DNA from: Labia minor
Taxonomy: Eukaryota > Arthropoda > Insecta > Dermaptera > Spongiphoridae
Direction of reading: 5' to 3'
Length of the DNA stretch: 64,000 nt
Assembly (NCBI GenBank): GCA_963082975.1
Contig: OY720346.1
Location: 52,341,759-52,405,758 of the forward strand
The notes beneath the pieces are model-generated. The model searched no databases, was not told the DNA's origin, and saw nothing but the letters and a program-made list of their open reading frames with translations. Every line of letters begins with the position of its first letter. The stretch's first letter is position 1. The position numbers and the translations under genes are program-made. Positions 49,830-62,758 of this stretch are shown here, piece after piece.

Positions 49830-52800
49830 AACTTAAGGAAACATAAATTAGGGAAGGGAGGGGGACGAATGACATAATAGTAAGAATCAGAGAAATAAAC
49901 ATTGAATTAATTTAGCTTAGCTTTAATAATTTATTGTTTGTTATTATATTTTTTAAATCCTAACATAGATATTGAAATTTGCAGGTCAAAAATAAAAAGA
50001 GATGTATTAAGTTTAAGAAAATCTAATTATTTATTAAAGAATTTAGTAAACCTGAAAACAAAAACAAAAACACTAACATTTTTGTATAAAGATATTATTG
50101 AAAAAAAAAATAACCAATAGTTTTGGAAAATTGGGTTCCTCATTTATTTTTCTTTCCTATCGATGGACTGTATCTGTTTATGGTATAATCAAATCGACTC
50201 ATTCCTTTTCCTTTAATAATGAATTATCGGGCATTTTTTCCTATTCATGGTAATAGGAAAAATGTTTGAATCCTATACAGATATTATAAATGTGAATGAT
50301 GAACACAGAAAATATAAAAACCTAGTATCTTACAAAGAAAAAAAAAATCAATAATAGATGAATTCATCTATCCTTTCAACAAAATAATAAAATCTTTTTT
50401 TTTAAATATCATGTTAATAAAAAAAATATTTAAAAAAAAATCTGCTTAATTAATTTAATGAAATTTAATTGTTAACTATTTTTTTTTATTTCAATGTTCA
50501 CATTAATCTTTTTAATTTTTTATATTAATTAATATATAAATAGCAAATAAACAAAAATCAAAGCGAAACCAATGGCCAAACGTGGTCATAATACTCATTT
50601 TTCGAAAGCTTATAATTTTACTCATTTCGTTCCCTTAAAAAAGTGAATATTAATTTTTTTTAATCAAAGAACGCTTATAAAAAAGCTTTCATCTTGCTTT
50701 GTATCAGAGCTAAACAAATTTTATGATCTATTAGTCAAATATATTGTAATTCCAATTTTTTTTTTTTTTTTTTACTTTTAATATAATAGATTTCTATTTT
50801 ATATAATGAATGTTTTGTATACTTTTATTTTTAACACATCTTTCTCTTTATTTATTATTATTACTATTTTATTATTTTTTTTAAGTGATTTTTCTAAACT
50901 GTCACATTCCTTGTTAAAAAAAGAAGAAAAAATCAAAACAAAAATATTATTTTTTTTTTAAATAACTTGTACCTTTTATCTCTTTTTCTCTCTCTCTTTC
51001 TGTCTTGAAATTAAAAAAAAATGCTTGAACTGGTATGAAATATTATAACAAAAATATTTAGAAAGATAAATATACAATACGAAAAAATAAATAACTAAAA
51101 TAATAAAGATGCTCTGTATCAGAGTTTAGGAATATTTAAATATTGGCTTTTCATTATTTAAATTTATGACTATAAATATATTTATATAAAAATATATATA
51201 TAAATAATCTTATATATATTAAAATTAATTTATGTTGTACACTGTATATAATAAGTTATAAAAAAAAAATGTTGGGATGAATTTGTTGATATCAATTAAT
51301 TATAAATATAATTTTAAATACAATATTTCAATACTATCTTAAATAAAAAGTCAAATACAAAAATACAAATTAATTGCTTTAACAATAACTATCTCAAAAA
51401 AAATTTAAAATTAATTTTTATAGAAATTAAAATTTTTACTGATAATTAAATTAGACATTATTAAGTTTATATTATATTTATTTTTCAGATTGTTTTTGTA
51501 TTTACTTGAATATATTATATAATTTAACAAATTTATAAAATTTCATATTTTGATTGATTTTTTCCGTTTAAGGTCCTATATTGAGAGAGTTTCAATCTAA
51601 TATGGAACTTTGTAATTTTGAGTTTAGTAATTGTTTTAGCAAATTTGTTAATTTTACTTTATAAATATTTTTTATTTTTTTTTTCCTTCAAATTGTATAT
51701 TGTTATTAATGTTTCTGGAAATCCTTCGCAGATTAAATATTTCTAATTTTTCTTTTATCGCGGATAAGTTTTTTTTTCCTTGAGTAAAGTGTATAAACAT
51801 TTTCACTTAAAAATTTTTTTTTTCTTTGGTTTTTTTTAAAACAATAACTGAAAACTATATTTTTGATTACTTATAGATTTATTTTCTTATGAACAAGGAA
51901 ATATTCTTATTTATTCTTTGAGCAATTTGATTATTGGAATTTATATATATATAAAACTATGAATATTTTAAATTAAATAATTTTTTTTTATATATATTTA
52001 AAAATATAAAATAGAAATTTTAAAATTAATCTCAATGTTGGTGAATACATTAAAATCAATTTCAGAATGAAGATTATATTAAATTTCGCTGATTTTTATT
52101 ATTTTTGCCTCTATTCATAAAAATAAATTATATATATAATTTTTAATTATTAAATATTATTAATAATATTAGCAGTTCAACAATTAACAAGTATTTCTGG
52201 CAAAGGTAAATTGGAATTCTCTATAATCCCCATTCCAATAATAATTTAGATTATTTAAATTGAAGTTTTCCACTAGACTTTAATTACTTCTGATCTCGAC
52301 AATTTCAATAGACGACATTCTCTGCTCTTACGACCTCGTTTATTTGTAATCTCAGACGGAAGCTCTCACAATATCAGTCTTAGCTAGTCCGTTTTTTAGT
52401 TACTACTGCTCTCCTTTTTGATTTAGTCTTGAGACCGGTCGATGAATCTGATACCATTTGAATAAACAAAGTGCGAACCACCTCTAAGAACCACAGACGT
52501 CAGGTCCTATTAAATTCAATTAATGAACTTTTAAAAAAATAGGAACGGAAAGCTTTCCATATATATATATATATATATATATAATGTGAAGAAAGGCTTA
52601 AAAACAGGTTATTGAAAAAAAAAAAGGCCAATAAAAAATTAAAAAAAGGGGACCAAGATCTAAATACATGTTTTTCTAATACATCTGTTTGTCAATTTAT
52701 TTAGATTACTATTTAAATACAAACAAGAATTAAATAAAATTTAAAAATTTTTCAAAATATTTTTATTATGTAAATAAATTTTCATTTTTGAAGTCTAAAT

Positions 52801-54005
52801 TTTTTAGTTTCATTTAGAATTTTAATTTAAATGTAATAAAAATATTTATTTTTATTTTAATTATGATAAAAATTTTCGAAATAAATATATTTTATATAAT
52901 TATACAAATTATTGCGTATTTTATGAATATTTAGAGAATATATAAATGTAAATGAAAATAATATAAGAGATAAGAATTAGAAATAAATACATATTTTATT
53001 TTAATGGTTTTTTAATTAAAAATATATTTATAATACAATAGAGATTAAAATTTTATATTATACACAAGATAATATCATTCTGAAACAGGAACATGGAATA
53101 AATATTTGTGCAAAAGAAGACTCCTCTGTCCAGCAGAGGTTTTTAATAAATATACTATACGCAAACATATCAACAAACTTAATAATAAATATATATGTAT
53201 ATATAAATTATAATTTATAAATGAATTCAAAAAATATTGAAGATTGTACTGATCACATTTTTTGCTATTGAAATGTTAAAGTGTTATTTAAATTTATATA
53301 ATTCAAAGGACTAGTTATTAAATGCTTTACATTGTACGATTCACACATAAAATATTTGAATAATATTATTCTCTAATTTTCAATATTAAATAATGAATAT
53401 ATATTGAAAAATTTTAGTGGTGAAATCGCAGGTGTCAGTATATGTATATATATAATAATCAAACAAACAAGATAAAATTTATAAAACAATTTTAAAATTT
53501 CTATCTTATATCATAAAATATAATTAATATAATATATTTCATTAAAATTGGAAATTTTCGGCCAAAGAGTGGGAAAGGTAGCGTTGAAAAAGAAAAATAC
53601 CTTAAAAAAATGTTAAAAATATTTTTCTTTCAAAAAAATGAAACTAACTCTAAACTTGGTCATCTTTTAAATTTTAAATATTAAAAAAAAAATTAAAATT
53701 AAAATAATAATATAGTCACAAGGCCATGCTGTCATTTGAAAATATATATATATATAAATATAATACATCTTTTAATAATTTTTTGGTAAATTATTTTTAA
53801 ATGAATTCATTTTTTTAATTGTAGAATCTTATTATAATATGATTATTGTTTTTTAATATATCTAAACAATGCCTAAATAATAAAAGATTTTTTGGTCCTC
53901 TTAGTCCAAAATCAAAATACAAAGTTAATAAAATATACAATCTTATTCTTTAATTAAAATAAGAAATAGATATTGCTGAAAATTTTATGAAAGTTTAAAG
54001 CTATT
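49830..54005. other. Intergenic spacer between the convergent KIF2A and FICD genes
   Basis: AT-rich, with T runs and (TA)n at 52560-52583. A G+C-richer patch at 52310-52510 has no recognisable content. A 60-codon Lys/Leu/Asn-rich frame at 49938-50120 looks like chance. No RNA gene seen. Confidence 0.5.
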
Positions 54006-54011
54006 TTTATT
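54006..54011 (-). terminator. Candidate poly(A) signal of the FICD gene
   Basis: AATAAA on the minus strand about 210 bases after the FICD stop; no earlier hexamer was seen. Confidence 0.35.
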
Positions 54012-54219
54012 TCTTATTTTAGATTATTTTTGTTTGTTTTTTTTTTTTGATAGGACTATAATTATAAAATAAAGTTAATTGAATATTTAGAGAAATTTAA
54101 GGTATTATGGTATTCATTATTTAAATGAGAAGCACTTAATTTTTATATAAATATTGACAAGCAACAAGGTAAATAGATATCACATAAAATAAATAGTAAA
54201 CACATCACAGATAAAATCT

Positions 54220-54510
54220 TCATGGGGTAAGGATAATTCTCGAATCAAATCCCGGAAGTTCATCCGGTTTGGGATAATATTCAGTGGTTGCCCATAAAAA
54301 TAAATTCAGCGTTCGTTCAGTACATTGGGCGATAAATCGTACAAAGGGTCGGACATCACCACGATTAGCTAAATCGAGCAATTGATAATATTTATATCGC
54401 TCTTGTTTAACAATAATTACTGGTGGAAAACCAGCCTGCATTAAAATTGTATTCATTAAGAGGCGAGCTGTTCGGCCATTTCCATCCGTGAAGGGATGAA
54501 TGTGCACCAA
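54220..54510 (-). CDS. FICD: FICD coding exon 5 (Fic motif, C-terminus)
   Basis: Residues 339-434. [40 protein letters not shown], then [18 protein letters not shown] and WATTEY. TGA at 54222-54220. All Fic catalytic residues are present. Confidence 0.95.
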   Translation of the reverse strand: MVHIHPFTDGNGRTARLLMNTILMQAGFPPVIIVKQERYKYYQLLDLANRGDVRPFVRFIAQCTERTLNLFLWATTEYYPKPDELPGFDSRIILTP

Positions 54511-57500
54511 CTGAAAAAAAAATATTATCATTATAAAATTAATAGAAATATTTGGACCGTTTATTTTGAAAGTGGTGTAAGTCCATTTTTTAAAAAAAGG
54601 TATTTTATAATTTATACTTAATGTACCATAAACTTTTTATTTATAACTAATTAATATTTAATATCTTAAAAAATGCCAATGATTTATTCAATTTAAAATT
54701 CATACATATACATTATTTTAGTTATATTTAATTATATTCGCCTAAAAGAAATACTGATAAATAACTTGAAATTTTTAAATGACAAAATATGCAAACATTT
54801 AATTTTCTCGAAACAACAAAAAATGAACTTGTGGCAAAATAAACAGTCCATTTATTAAAATAATAATAAAACAATATAAATAAATAATGTTTCCTAATAG
54901 GAGTTTTAGAATATTCTTTTAATAAATAAAATAAATAATCATTTATTCGTATTTTTAAGACTTTTTACTATCTCGTAAGAGATAGTATTGCGATCACGAA
55001 AATTTTCTATGTTGAGATTTTGATGTTTTTATACGTTTTAAAGGTTCCTGAATCATTTTCACTAAGGTTGAGAAAAATGTCTGTGTGTGTATGTATGTAT
55101 GTGTGTGTGTGTGTGTGTGTATGTAACCAAGATTACGCAAAAACGGTTTGAGCTAGAATGATGAAATTTGGTACATGAGCATTATTCAAAATTCGTAGTT
55201 TTCTATCAACTTTTGAGAAATGTAGCTCAACCGGAAGAGGGTCATTACCTACAACGTTTTGATTTTTTTTCCTCTAAAGTGACCGTAAAAATAAAGATAT
55301 ATATTTGATAATTTTTCACATGATTAATAATTGTATAAAACTGCTATATATAGAATTTCAGCTTGAGTGATTCGCTGAAATTATCAGAATTAATTTTTTA
55401 ACACTGCAAATCTCACGTGCCAACACGTGCCATGGTGCCATCAATAAAAAGCCAAACATGCGCTGGTGTAATATTTATTATTTATAATTTATAATTAATT
55501 AAATTTAATTTAAATATAATATATTATGTTATTTAATCCAATTCAAATTGCGAGATAGTCGAGTGGAGACACTCCAGCTAATTTCATAATACAATAGATA
55601 TATTTCTATTTTTCTAATTCAAAGTCTTAAAAAATCAATATTACAATTAGTAACAGGCAAAACTTATTTAATTAATTTATTTATTTTTAAGATAAATTGT
55701 TATTTTTAAATTTGGGTAATTCATCCGCTGGTTTTGGCTCTTGGGAGATACTGCTCTGACGTGACAACCCAAAACCATGAAGGGATTCCTAAAAAGTGTG
55801 TAAGCAGGCCCGCTCGCTGCCATGAGAAAAAGAGTCAAGATCACATCCTTGCACTGATAATATTAAAGTGCGATCTCCTACTTTTTTCTTTGTTCTAAAC
55901 CAATCCTAAGTCAAACCAGAATGGTTTATTTTGTATTATTTAACAAATTCTATTTTTATGTGTTTCTTTTATTATTCATTTACATATATATATTATCATC
56001 AATATATTAATTATTATCCAACTATTATATTGACTACCCAATGTGGAATATTAATTAATTTATCAACCTATTATAAATTTATTTAATTGAATATAAAAAT
56101 TATTAAATAGGTTTCCCATAAATTCTTAGTCTCAAAATGGAGGTGATAATAAAAATAATAATAATAATTAAATATAGTATTATGTTTTCAAGGATAGATT
56201 AAATATCTTGCAATGTTTAATTGCAGCTTAATTAAAACGTTTTTGTTTTATTATCCTTTGGTATTTGTTAAGAAATTTAATATTAAGTAAAAGACAATTA
56301 TTATGATTTTTTTTCTTGATGTTATTTTCTAGAACAGAGATATTTCTCTGATTATATAATTCAGATATTCATTTTGTTTAAGAATTTATTGATGAATAAT
56401 TTATGATATAATTCAAATATATATATATATAATAAATTAAATGAATAATTATATACTTTATAATGGGCAATGGCTGCATATCGAACAGGATGCATCCGTA
56501 GTGCTTGATCCGAAGCCAACCATTCTGCAAAAGCTTCCATAAGTTCTTGTATGTCGGAAGGCGGAGGTGGAACGTGACCACCAACAAAAACTTGTGTCCG
56601 TCGAAATTGTCCACTTTCTAATGGATCGACCCATCCAAGCACACGACGATGAATTTCAAGAATATCCTTTAATCCTATCACAGTTAGTCTAAAAACATAA
56701 TAAAATTTGATTAATTTTAATAATAATAATAATACATAAATATAAATATAAATTAACTTGTAAATTTGAAAATTTATGAGGGTTTCTCTTTAACTTCTAA
56801 GAGCTCTCACTCTTTAAGTTTTTTTTTGTGTCGAAGACCTCTTGCCATGTTTTTCGGTTTTGGGTAGACCCTCTAAATTGATTTTTTGTAAATAAATTTT
56901 ACCTTTTTTTTAGAGATTATTGAAGAATCAAAAATGTTTTAAAACCCATGTCGGAAAAACAATTTACAATTTTTTTTTTAGAACCAAATTGAATTATAAG
57001 ATAGTATAATGTAAGTCAATAGGCTATCATAGACCCCCATTTACATTTCATGGACCCCCAAAATTTTATTCGCTGCCGGAGACCCCTTGCAGGTTGCCAT
57101 AGACCCCTGGGGGTCGATATAGACCACTTTGAGAACCTCTGATTTAGATAAACAATCAAAAGGATTTCGATCATAAATATCTGTATTTCATTATTATGCT
57201 ATAGCAATATAAGCAGAGAGCTTGGATCTATTCAATATAATATTATTGATAAAAATAATACACAGATTAAAAATAATAAAAATTTCATTTTTATCTGAAA
57301 ACTGATAATTTCAATTTCCAACTATTAATTATCTTAAAGTTTTATCATCACATAAGCTATTTTATTTATTTATTATTTATATATAATAGATTTATTTATA
57401 TTGTACATTTATATTATATATATTTATTTAATTAAACAATACAGAATGATAAATTAAGTAAAATTAATAATTATAAATTGATAATAATACATTAATGATA

Positions 57501-60343
57501 TAATATACAATAATGAAATGGTTCAAATCTACAAAGATTTTATTAAAAAAATAAATAAATTTTATTTAATCATGATAGACATCATTATGCAAAAAAGTTT
57601 AGTTATACTATTTAAAATAAAAATAAAATACGTGTATATACCATAATCATATAAATATTTAATAAAATAAGAAATAAAAATTACTTACTTATTGACTAGA
57701 GTAGCATTAATATATTTTAAAGCAGCATCTAATCCTAATATTTCATTATGTTCTAAAATTGATTTTCCCGCTATCGCCATTCTTGTTTCAACAATGGAAC
57801 GCGTCTGACTTGGAGTCATTGAATTTCCTTCAATTGCGACAGTATGATAAATATGCTAAAATTATGAAATTATAATTAATTAAAATCATAGATATTAAGA
57901 ATTTTACAATTTTTAATTTATATAATTAATCAGGTAATCTTTTATATATCCTTTTATTCCATTCAAATTTAAATTTATTTAAAAAATTTATTGGTTAAAT
58001 TTAATTTTTAATTTATATATTACAATATCATTATATATATATATATATATAAACAATATTTTAATAGAAATGGTGTGCAAAAATTATATGACTGTATTGT
58101 GAATTTATATAAATATATAATTATTTTATTTAAATTTAAATTCATCTATTATATACATTTTGTTTTAATTAAGATTTTATAATGCATTATTTGTTAAAAA
58201 ATTATATAATTAATTTAATTTTCTTGCAAATCAAAATTAAAATATTCTTTTAAAATAATTTAATACTTATACTAAATTAAGAGTAATTTATGTTTAACTA
58301 GTGTTATGATGAAACTATAATTTTTCTTTTCTTACTAATTGAATAATTAATGAATAAAAAAAGAACTTTATCATATGTAATTATTAAAAGAAAAAACAAT
58401 TTTTAATTTTGACTGAATGAGTATATTTTATATTATACAAATACCAGGTGTCTCTAAATGAACATCGGAGTTTTAACGCTTTATATTTAGAATATTAAAC
58501 TTAAAGTGATACATGATATGTCAAATAAAAGAGCAACTAAAACAGTTTTTTCCAAGAACTAAGTGTTTAATGTGAGCACCATTTGTCACACGGCACACAT
58601 CAAATCTATAATCAAGATCTTCCCAAACGTTGATCTTTGTGGCCGTGTATCGCGTGTATGTGCCTCCGCTACCAGCAAACTTCCCTGAATTAAGAAACAG
58701 GATTGTAGCAGCTGTTGCTATAATTACTGAAAACACACTCATCAACGTTTGGGAAGAACTCGATTATAGACTTGATGTGTGCCGTGTGACAAATGGTGCT
58801 CACATTAAAAACTTAGTTCTTGGAAAAACTGTTTTAGTTGATCTTTTATTTGACATATCATGTATCACTTTAAGTTTAATATTCTAAATATAAAGCGTTA
58901 CAACTCCAATTTTCATTTAGAGACACCCCGTATTTATTTATTTATGTCAAATAGGCATTTTATATATGAATTGTTAATATAAAGGATTTATAAATTTTAT
59001 CATTTTTTTTAATACCTGGAAATAAGCTTCTTTTTTAACTCTTCGAAATGCGGAATTGGTGTCTGGTATTGAAGAGAGTTTATCTCTTTTCTTATCAATC
59101 CGGCGCAATGTAGACAAATCCATTTCTTCAACAATACTGGCGGTTCTTTCACGATTTATAAGTGCACGATGATGAGCTGGTGAATAAGTTAGAGCCTGAA
59201 AGTAGAGATGATCCGCTTCAATAACATCATCCTGGGTCGACTCTAGAAATTCGCCGTAATGATTGAGCACGTCTGGATGTTCCGGTGCTAATGCCATGGC
59301 ATGTTCAAATAATTTCAAAGACTTTTCTAATTTTCCTTGAAGTTTCATTGCAAGAGCTGCATGAAGAGATCCAAGCGCTTCAGATTCTGAAACTAAATTA
59401 AAAATAAATCAATGATTAAACCAATAATTACTGAATAAATTATTTTATTTTATAATAATTAATAAATTAATTAATGAAATTAGCATTTTTATCATTGGTT
59501 ACTTTGATACTTTTTGTTATTATTGTGTATTATAAATTATAAACTAATTGTTTGACATGTTTTCAGATTAACTGGCCATATAATATAAAATGTTAACCGC
59601 ATCATAAAAATTATTATCATAATATTGCAAGGTATCTATTATAGGAATATTTTAACTCTTCATACAAAAGTGAGTCAAATAATAAATGTAAAATATTTTC
59701 ATCTTTCAGTAAGAATAGGTAAAATTTAAAATAAAATTTTTCATCATTTAAGCATTAAAAAAAGACACAAAAATATTAACTTATTATTATTATATTTAAC
59801 TTATATTATTATATAAAAAATAAAAATCTATACTTATTTTTAAGCCTCTCTCTCAAATATATATATATTTTATTTTAGGTAGATAATAACAAAATAGATC
59901 CAAGTTGAATTTATTTAAAATTAATAAGATTTTCATGAATAAAAATTATAATTCGTGACTTGTAATAAAATGAGTTGCCAAGAAGTGATGCAAGTATATA
60001 AATAATTTTATTATTTTCTTCATACTTTTTGATAAAGTTGTTAGTATTTCTATTATCTTTACTATTATTAAATATTTAAACTCAAGATGAATCAATTACC
60101 TTTAACTTTCATAGGTTTGTCTCTGAAAAGATCATTTTTGAAGGCTACTTCCAAATCTTGTCTTTCAGCTTGTTGTTGAATATCATCCGGGACTGCATTG
60201 AAGGATTTTTTTGTAAGTAAGGGCCCGGAATAAATTTTGGGTACATTTTGTGGCTGATAAATCCATAATTCAGATAAAAAGGTAAAACTTAGAGAGAAAA
60301 TTACACCCGCAATAAAAATACATCCAAAATGTATTTTATTCAT
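54220..60343 (-). CDS. FICD: FICD/Fic: ER protein adenylyltransferase/deAMPylase; 5 coding exons, 434 residues
   Basis: Coding exons in transcript order: 60343-60100, 59386-59016, 57855-57689, 56688-56457, 54510-54220. All are GT-AG, in frame over 1305 nt. FICD is a type II ER membrane enzyme that AMPylates the chaperone BiP when unfolded-protein load is low and removes the AMP under stress. Visible: signal anchor at residues 6-27 ([19 protein letters not shown]); TPR region ~84-155; inhibitory helix TVAIEGN 210-216, whose Glu-214 would be the switch residue; Fic domain with [11 protein letters not shown]; and the complete Fic motif [12 protein letters not shown] 343-354 (catalytic His-343). 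Length is close to human FICD (458). The gene looks functional. ATG 60394 is an alternative start, but a pyrimidine-rich acceptor (aattttctttccag) sits just upstream of ATG 60343 and suggests a 5' UTR intron. Confidence 0.94.
54966..55577 (+). repeat. Repeat family A, copy 4, in FICD intron 4
   Basis: Best-preserved copy: opens TACTATCTCGTAAGAGATAG, includes a (TG)n tract at ~55079-55120 and the CACGTGCCAACACGTGCCAT core, and closes CGAGATAGTCGAGTGGAGAC...CTCCAG. The opening ACTATCTCG is inverted as CGAGATAGT near the end. Confidence 0.8.
55578..56456 (-). other. Rest of FICD intron 4
   Basis: AT-rich apart from a G+C-richer patch at 55730-55910 ('ctgctctgacgtgacaaccc', 'gtaagcaggcccgctcgctg'), which shows no frame or RNA structure that I recognise. 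Confidence 0.5.
56457..56688 (-). CDS. FICD: FICD coding exon 4
   Basis: Residues 261-338. [40 protein letters not shown] and YAAIAHYK, the Fic-domain helices and flap region before the active-site motif. Donor gtatat. Confidence 0.95.
56776..57141. mobile_element. hAT-type element in FICD intron 3
   Basis: Right end on the other strand CAGAGGTTCTCAAAGTGGTC, related to the 11770-12629 element; internal 'agacccctgggggtcgatat' repeats. The left end (around 'gagggtttctctttaacttc') is diverged and the TSD is uncertain. Confidence 0.55.
57142..57688 (-). other. FICD intron 3, remainder
   Basis: AT-rich with no feature. Confidence 0.5.
57689..57855 (-). CDS. FICD: FICD coding exon 3 (inhibitory helix)
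   Basis: Residues 206-260. [20 protein letters not shown] carries the (S/T)xxxE(G/N) autoinhibitory motif, and [10 protein letters not shown] follows. Acceptor ataattttag, donor gtaagt. Confidence 0.95.
58442..58933. mobile_element. Foldback element built from a transposase 3' end, in FICD intron 2
   Basis: Two ~190-base arms (58442-58635 and 58739-58933) are near-perfect inverted copies around a ~104-base centre. The right arm plus centre is the 3' end of a Tc1/mariner-superfamily-like transposase: [47 protein letters not shown], then a stop. The left arm repeats the last part in reverse. The tips read ATACCAGGTGTCTC and ATACGGGGTGTCTC, flanked by TA-type sequence. It cannot encode a full transposase. 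Confidence 0.75.
59016..59386 (-). CDS. FICD: FICD coding exon 2 (TPR region)
   Basis: Residues 82-205. [40 protein letters not shown] (first TPR), [20 protein letters not shown] (second TPR), then the linker [20 protein letters not shown]. TPRs are the part that recognises BiP in the vertebrate enzyme. Confidence 0.95.
60100..60343 (-). CDS. FICD: FICD coding exon 1 (membrane anchor)
   Basis: Residues 1-81 plus one base. One hydrophobic segment near the N-terminus followed by a luminal stem; poorly conserved, as usual for this part of FICD. Donor gtaatt after AAAG. Confidence 0.85.
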
Positions 60344-60394
60344 TTGACTGGAAAGAAAATTGATACCCACCCCCGGACAGATATTCCGGGTCAT

Positions 60395-60960
60395 GCTGGA
60401 TAAATGAAACAGATGTTACCTTTCTCGAATTGCCATTATATACAATCTAACCTTGAAATTTAACATTTGTTAGATTACATTTCATGTCATATTTTATAAA
60501 CATAACCATTTTCCAATGAGAATGAAATATATAGAAACGATATATATATATATAAATATATATATTAAAATTATTTTATAGAAAATAATTTTTAAACTAC
60601 ATTTCCATACTGAAAAATTACGATATTATTTAAAAAGAAAGATTTTAAATAATTTTTTTCAAAATAAAATATAAATTCTTGTTGGAAAATGGAATTAACT
60701 GGGAAAATTGAAAAGCGGTATTTTTAAATTCTAAGATTGAATATCAATGTTGAAAAATAAAAACCTTTCTCCATTACCTATAAAAGAAAGAAAAAAACTT
60801 CTTCAAAATGATTATCTATAAATTAAAAATTTATTTTATTGGTGATTTATTTTTTGAGTATTATTAAATAATTTTATGGAAATAATTGTTCGTATATATT
60901 ATAGACAATGTCGTAATATTTATACATATTACTATATGTATATATTGTAATAAAATAAAG
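60395..60960. other. Region upstream of FICD
   Basis: Would hold the FICD 5' UTR and promoter. AT-rich; no core promoter element can be singled out. Confidence 0.35.
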
Positions 60961-61190
60961 TACCGGGACCCCGAGCCTCGGCTCGGTACTTAAGTTAAAA
61001 AAAATAATTCATTATTATTGGGTTTGGCTGATAATATTAATACTTGGGACACCGAGCTGAAATACAATTCTTTAATTATTTATTACAATTATTAAATGTT
61101 GCATCAATGCCTTTAAAAAAAGGCGGGAGTCAAATTTCAATATGGATGTCATGTGACGTCACCCATATATAATTTTAAATTAAGAAATAA
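60961..61190 (+). repeat. Repeat D, copy 1
   Basis: Begins with a perfect stem CCGAGCC-TC-GGCTCGG, then 'aataattcattattattggg', 'gacaccgagctgaaatacaa', 'ttacaattattaaatgttgc' and 'gcgggagtcaaatttcaata', ending near 'catgtgacgtcacccatata'. A direct copy is at 63221-63650 and a fragment at ~17137. Confidence 0.7.
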
Positions 61191-61331
61191 ATAATGAAGC
61201 TGTATGTTTCAAGAGATATGATCAATAAAACTTAATTTTTCTTTATAAATACTATATCTAGTGTGAATTTGAAAAAAATCGTTAGAGCGGTTTTTGAGAA
61301 CCAATGGCTATATATAGAAATATATATACAA

Positions 61332-62758
61332 CTAGCTGCTCAGAGCGCCTTCGGCGCTCTTCACACCTAGACGGGGGCTCCGCCCCCTGTACCCCCGAGT
61401 GGTACATAGTATTTGGTTGAAAGTAGTAAAAGGTTTTCATCCATTTTGTTTCAATCCGTATATTACATAAAACATTCATTTCTTTTTGTGTTATTATTCA
61501 AAATCTATTTTAATTTAATCAGTAAATTAATTATATATATTATTATTATTGTATATGTTATATCTATCTATCTATGTGGCTCAAAGATACTCGAAAGTTC
61601 TTGGCCGCAACAACCACATTTCTCCAAGTGTCCCTATCCTAAGCCCTTGTCCCATCTCTCCCACGTGCCCTGCCTATCGCAGCTTTTTCCCTTTTATAAC
61701 CCTAACTATTTCTGAAGATGCAGAGAGGCCATGCAATTTCTTGTTATGCAGTCTCCCCCATTCCCCGGTGACCTCATCTTTCTTTGGCCAATAAATGCAG
61801 GGAAGAATCCTATTCTCAAATACTCTGAATCTACTCTCATCTCCCAGGGTCATAGACCATGCCTCCCACCCATATAATGCAAAGGGCAAAATAATTTTTT
61901 TATATATTCCCTTTGATAATAATTTTGAAGAGATAAGCCTCTTTATAGCAAGATAACAAGTCGTTTCCCGATTGCAACCCCAATTTAAATTCTTCTCAAA
62001 TATTATTATCCTTCGTGATTATATTCAATTTTTCTACATATTCAAATTCTACATTTTGTATCTTAAGATTTTGTATGTTAATACTCTTCCTCTTTGTTAC
62101 TAAATATTTTTTCTTATCACTATTAATTTCAAACCTCCATTAATTTTTCCTCGCTATCTGCAATTGCAATTTCCTAATCTCCTATTATATTTAAGTCGTC
62201 TGGGTAACCTAACATTTTACAATTGATTTCCGCATCTTATTCTTTCTTTACTACCTTCAAGACAAATTTGAAGATCAAAATTTGAAAAAGTTTATGCTGA
62301 TCTATGTTGAGTCATGTGTATGTTTTACTAAAGTCTACAAATAATTAGTGAACAGAAATATTGAATTCGCAGTTTTTTTCCTAATATCTGTCATAATGAA
62401 AATATCTTAATTAATGTTGATCGATTTGGCCTGAACCCGCAATGATATCTCCTAATATTTCCTCCGCCTATGGTTCTTAAGTATTTTCTATGTTATAATA
62501 GTGAAATAGAGTATAATATTTCTTGATCATTACATTTTGATATTTTATTTTCATTGCTAGATTATAATTGAATATTTTTAATTATAATGAAACTTGAGAA
62601 AATGCAAAAATAGAGACTTGAGACAATTTATAAAAATTAACGGTATAAAACTATAGATAAATTACCAATATATACATTCATTAATAGTATTAATTTAAAT
62701 TAATTGATTTATTTGTGTTTTTTTATTATTAAGTTCATTTATTAATTTTTTTAGAAGA
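61332..62758 (-). mobile_element. Helitron-like unit carrying a LINE fragment, copy 2
   Basis: Minus-strand counterpart of 25350-27251. The 3' end has a perfect 8-bp stem AGAGCGCC-GAA-GGCGCTCT (61342-61360) followed by six bases and CTAG (61335-61332). A second stem GGGGGC-GGA-GCCCCC lies at 61373-61387. Homology to copy 1 runs from the 3' end to about 62758; the 5' part of copy 1 is not found here, so the 5' limit is unknown. It lies between the two D repeats. Confidence 0.6.
61570..62470 (-). pseudogene. Decayed LINE inside Helitron-like copy 2
   Basis: Same LINE region as 26224-27030. The frame at 61889-61674 reads ALYGWEAWSMTLGDESRFRV, FENRILPCIYWPKKDEVTGE and WGRLHNKKLHGLSASSEIVR, the segment after the reverse transcriptase. 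Upstream (62150-62470 on the minus strand) are broken FVDFSKTY- and DDLNIIGD-like motifs. A tail of TAGATAGATAGA at 61562-61575 marks the LINE 3' end. Confidence 0.7.

Noticed and set aside
58521..58745. Two opposed 74- and 85-codon frames with similar sequence
   Set aside because: The similarity arises from the inverted arms of the foldback element; only the plus-strand frame reflects the ancestral transposase end, and it is not a gene.
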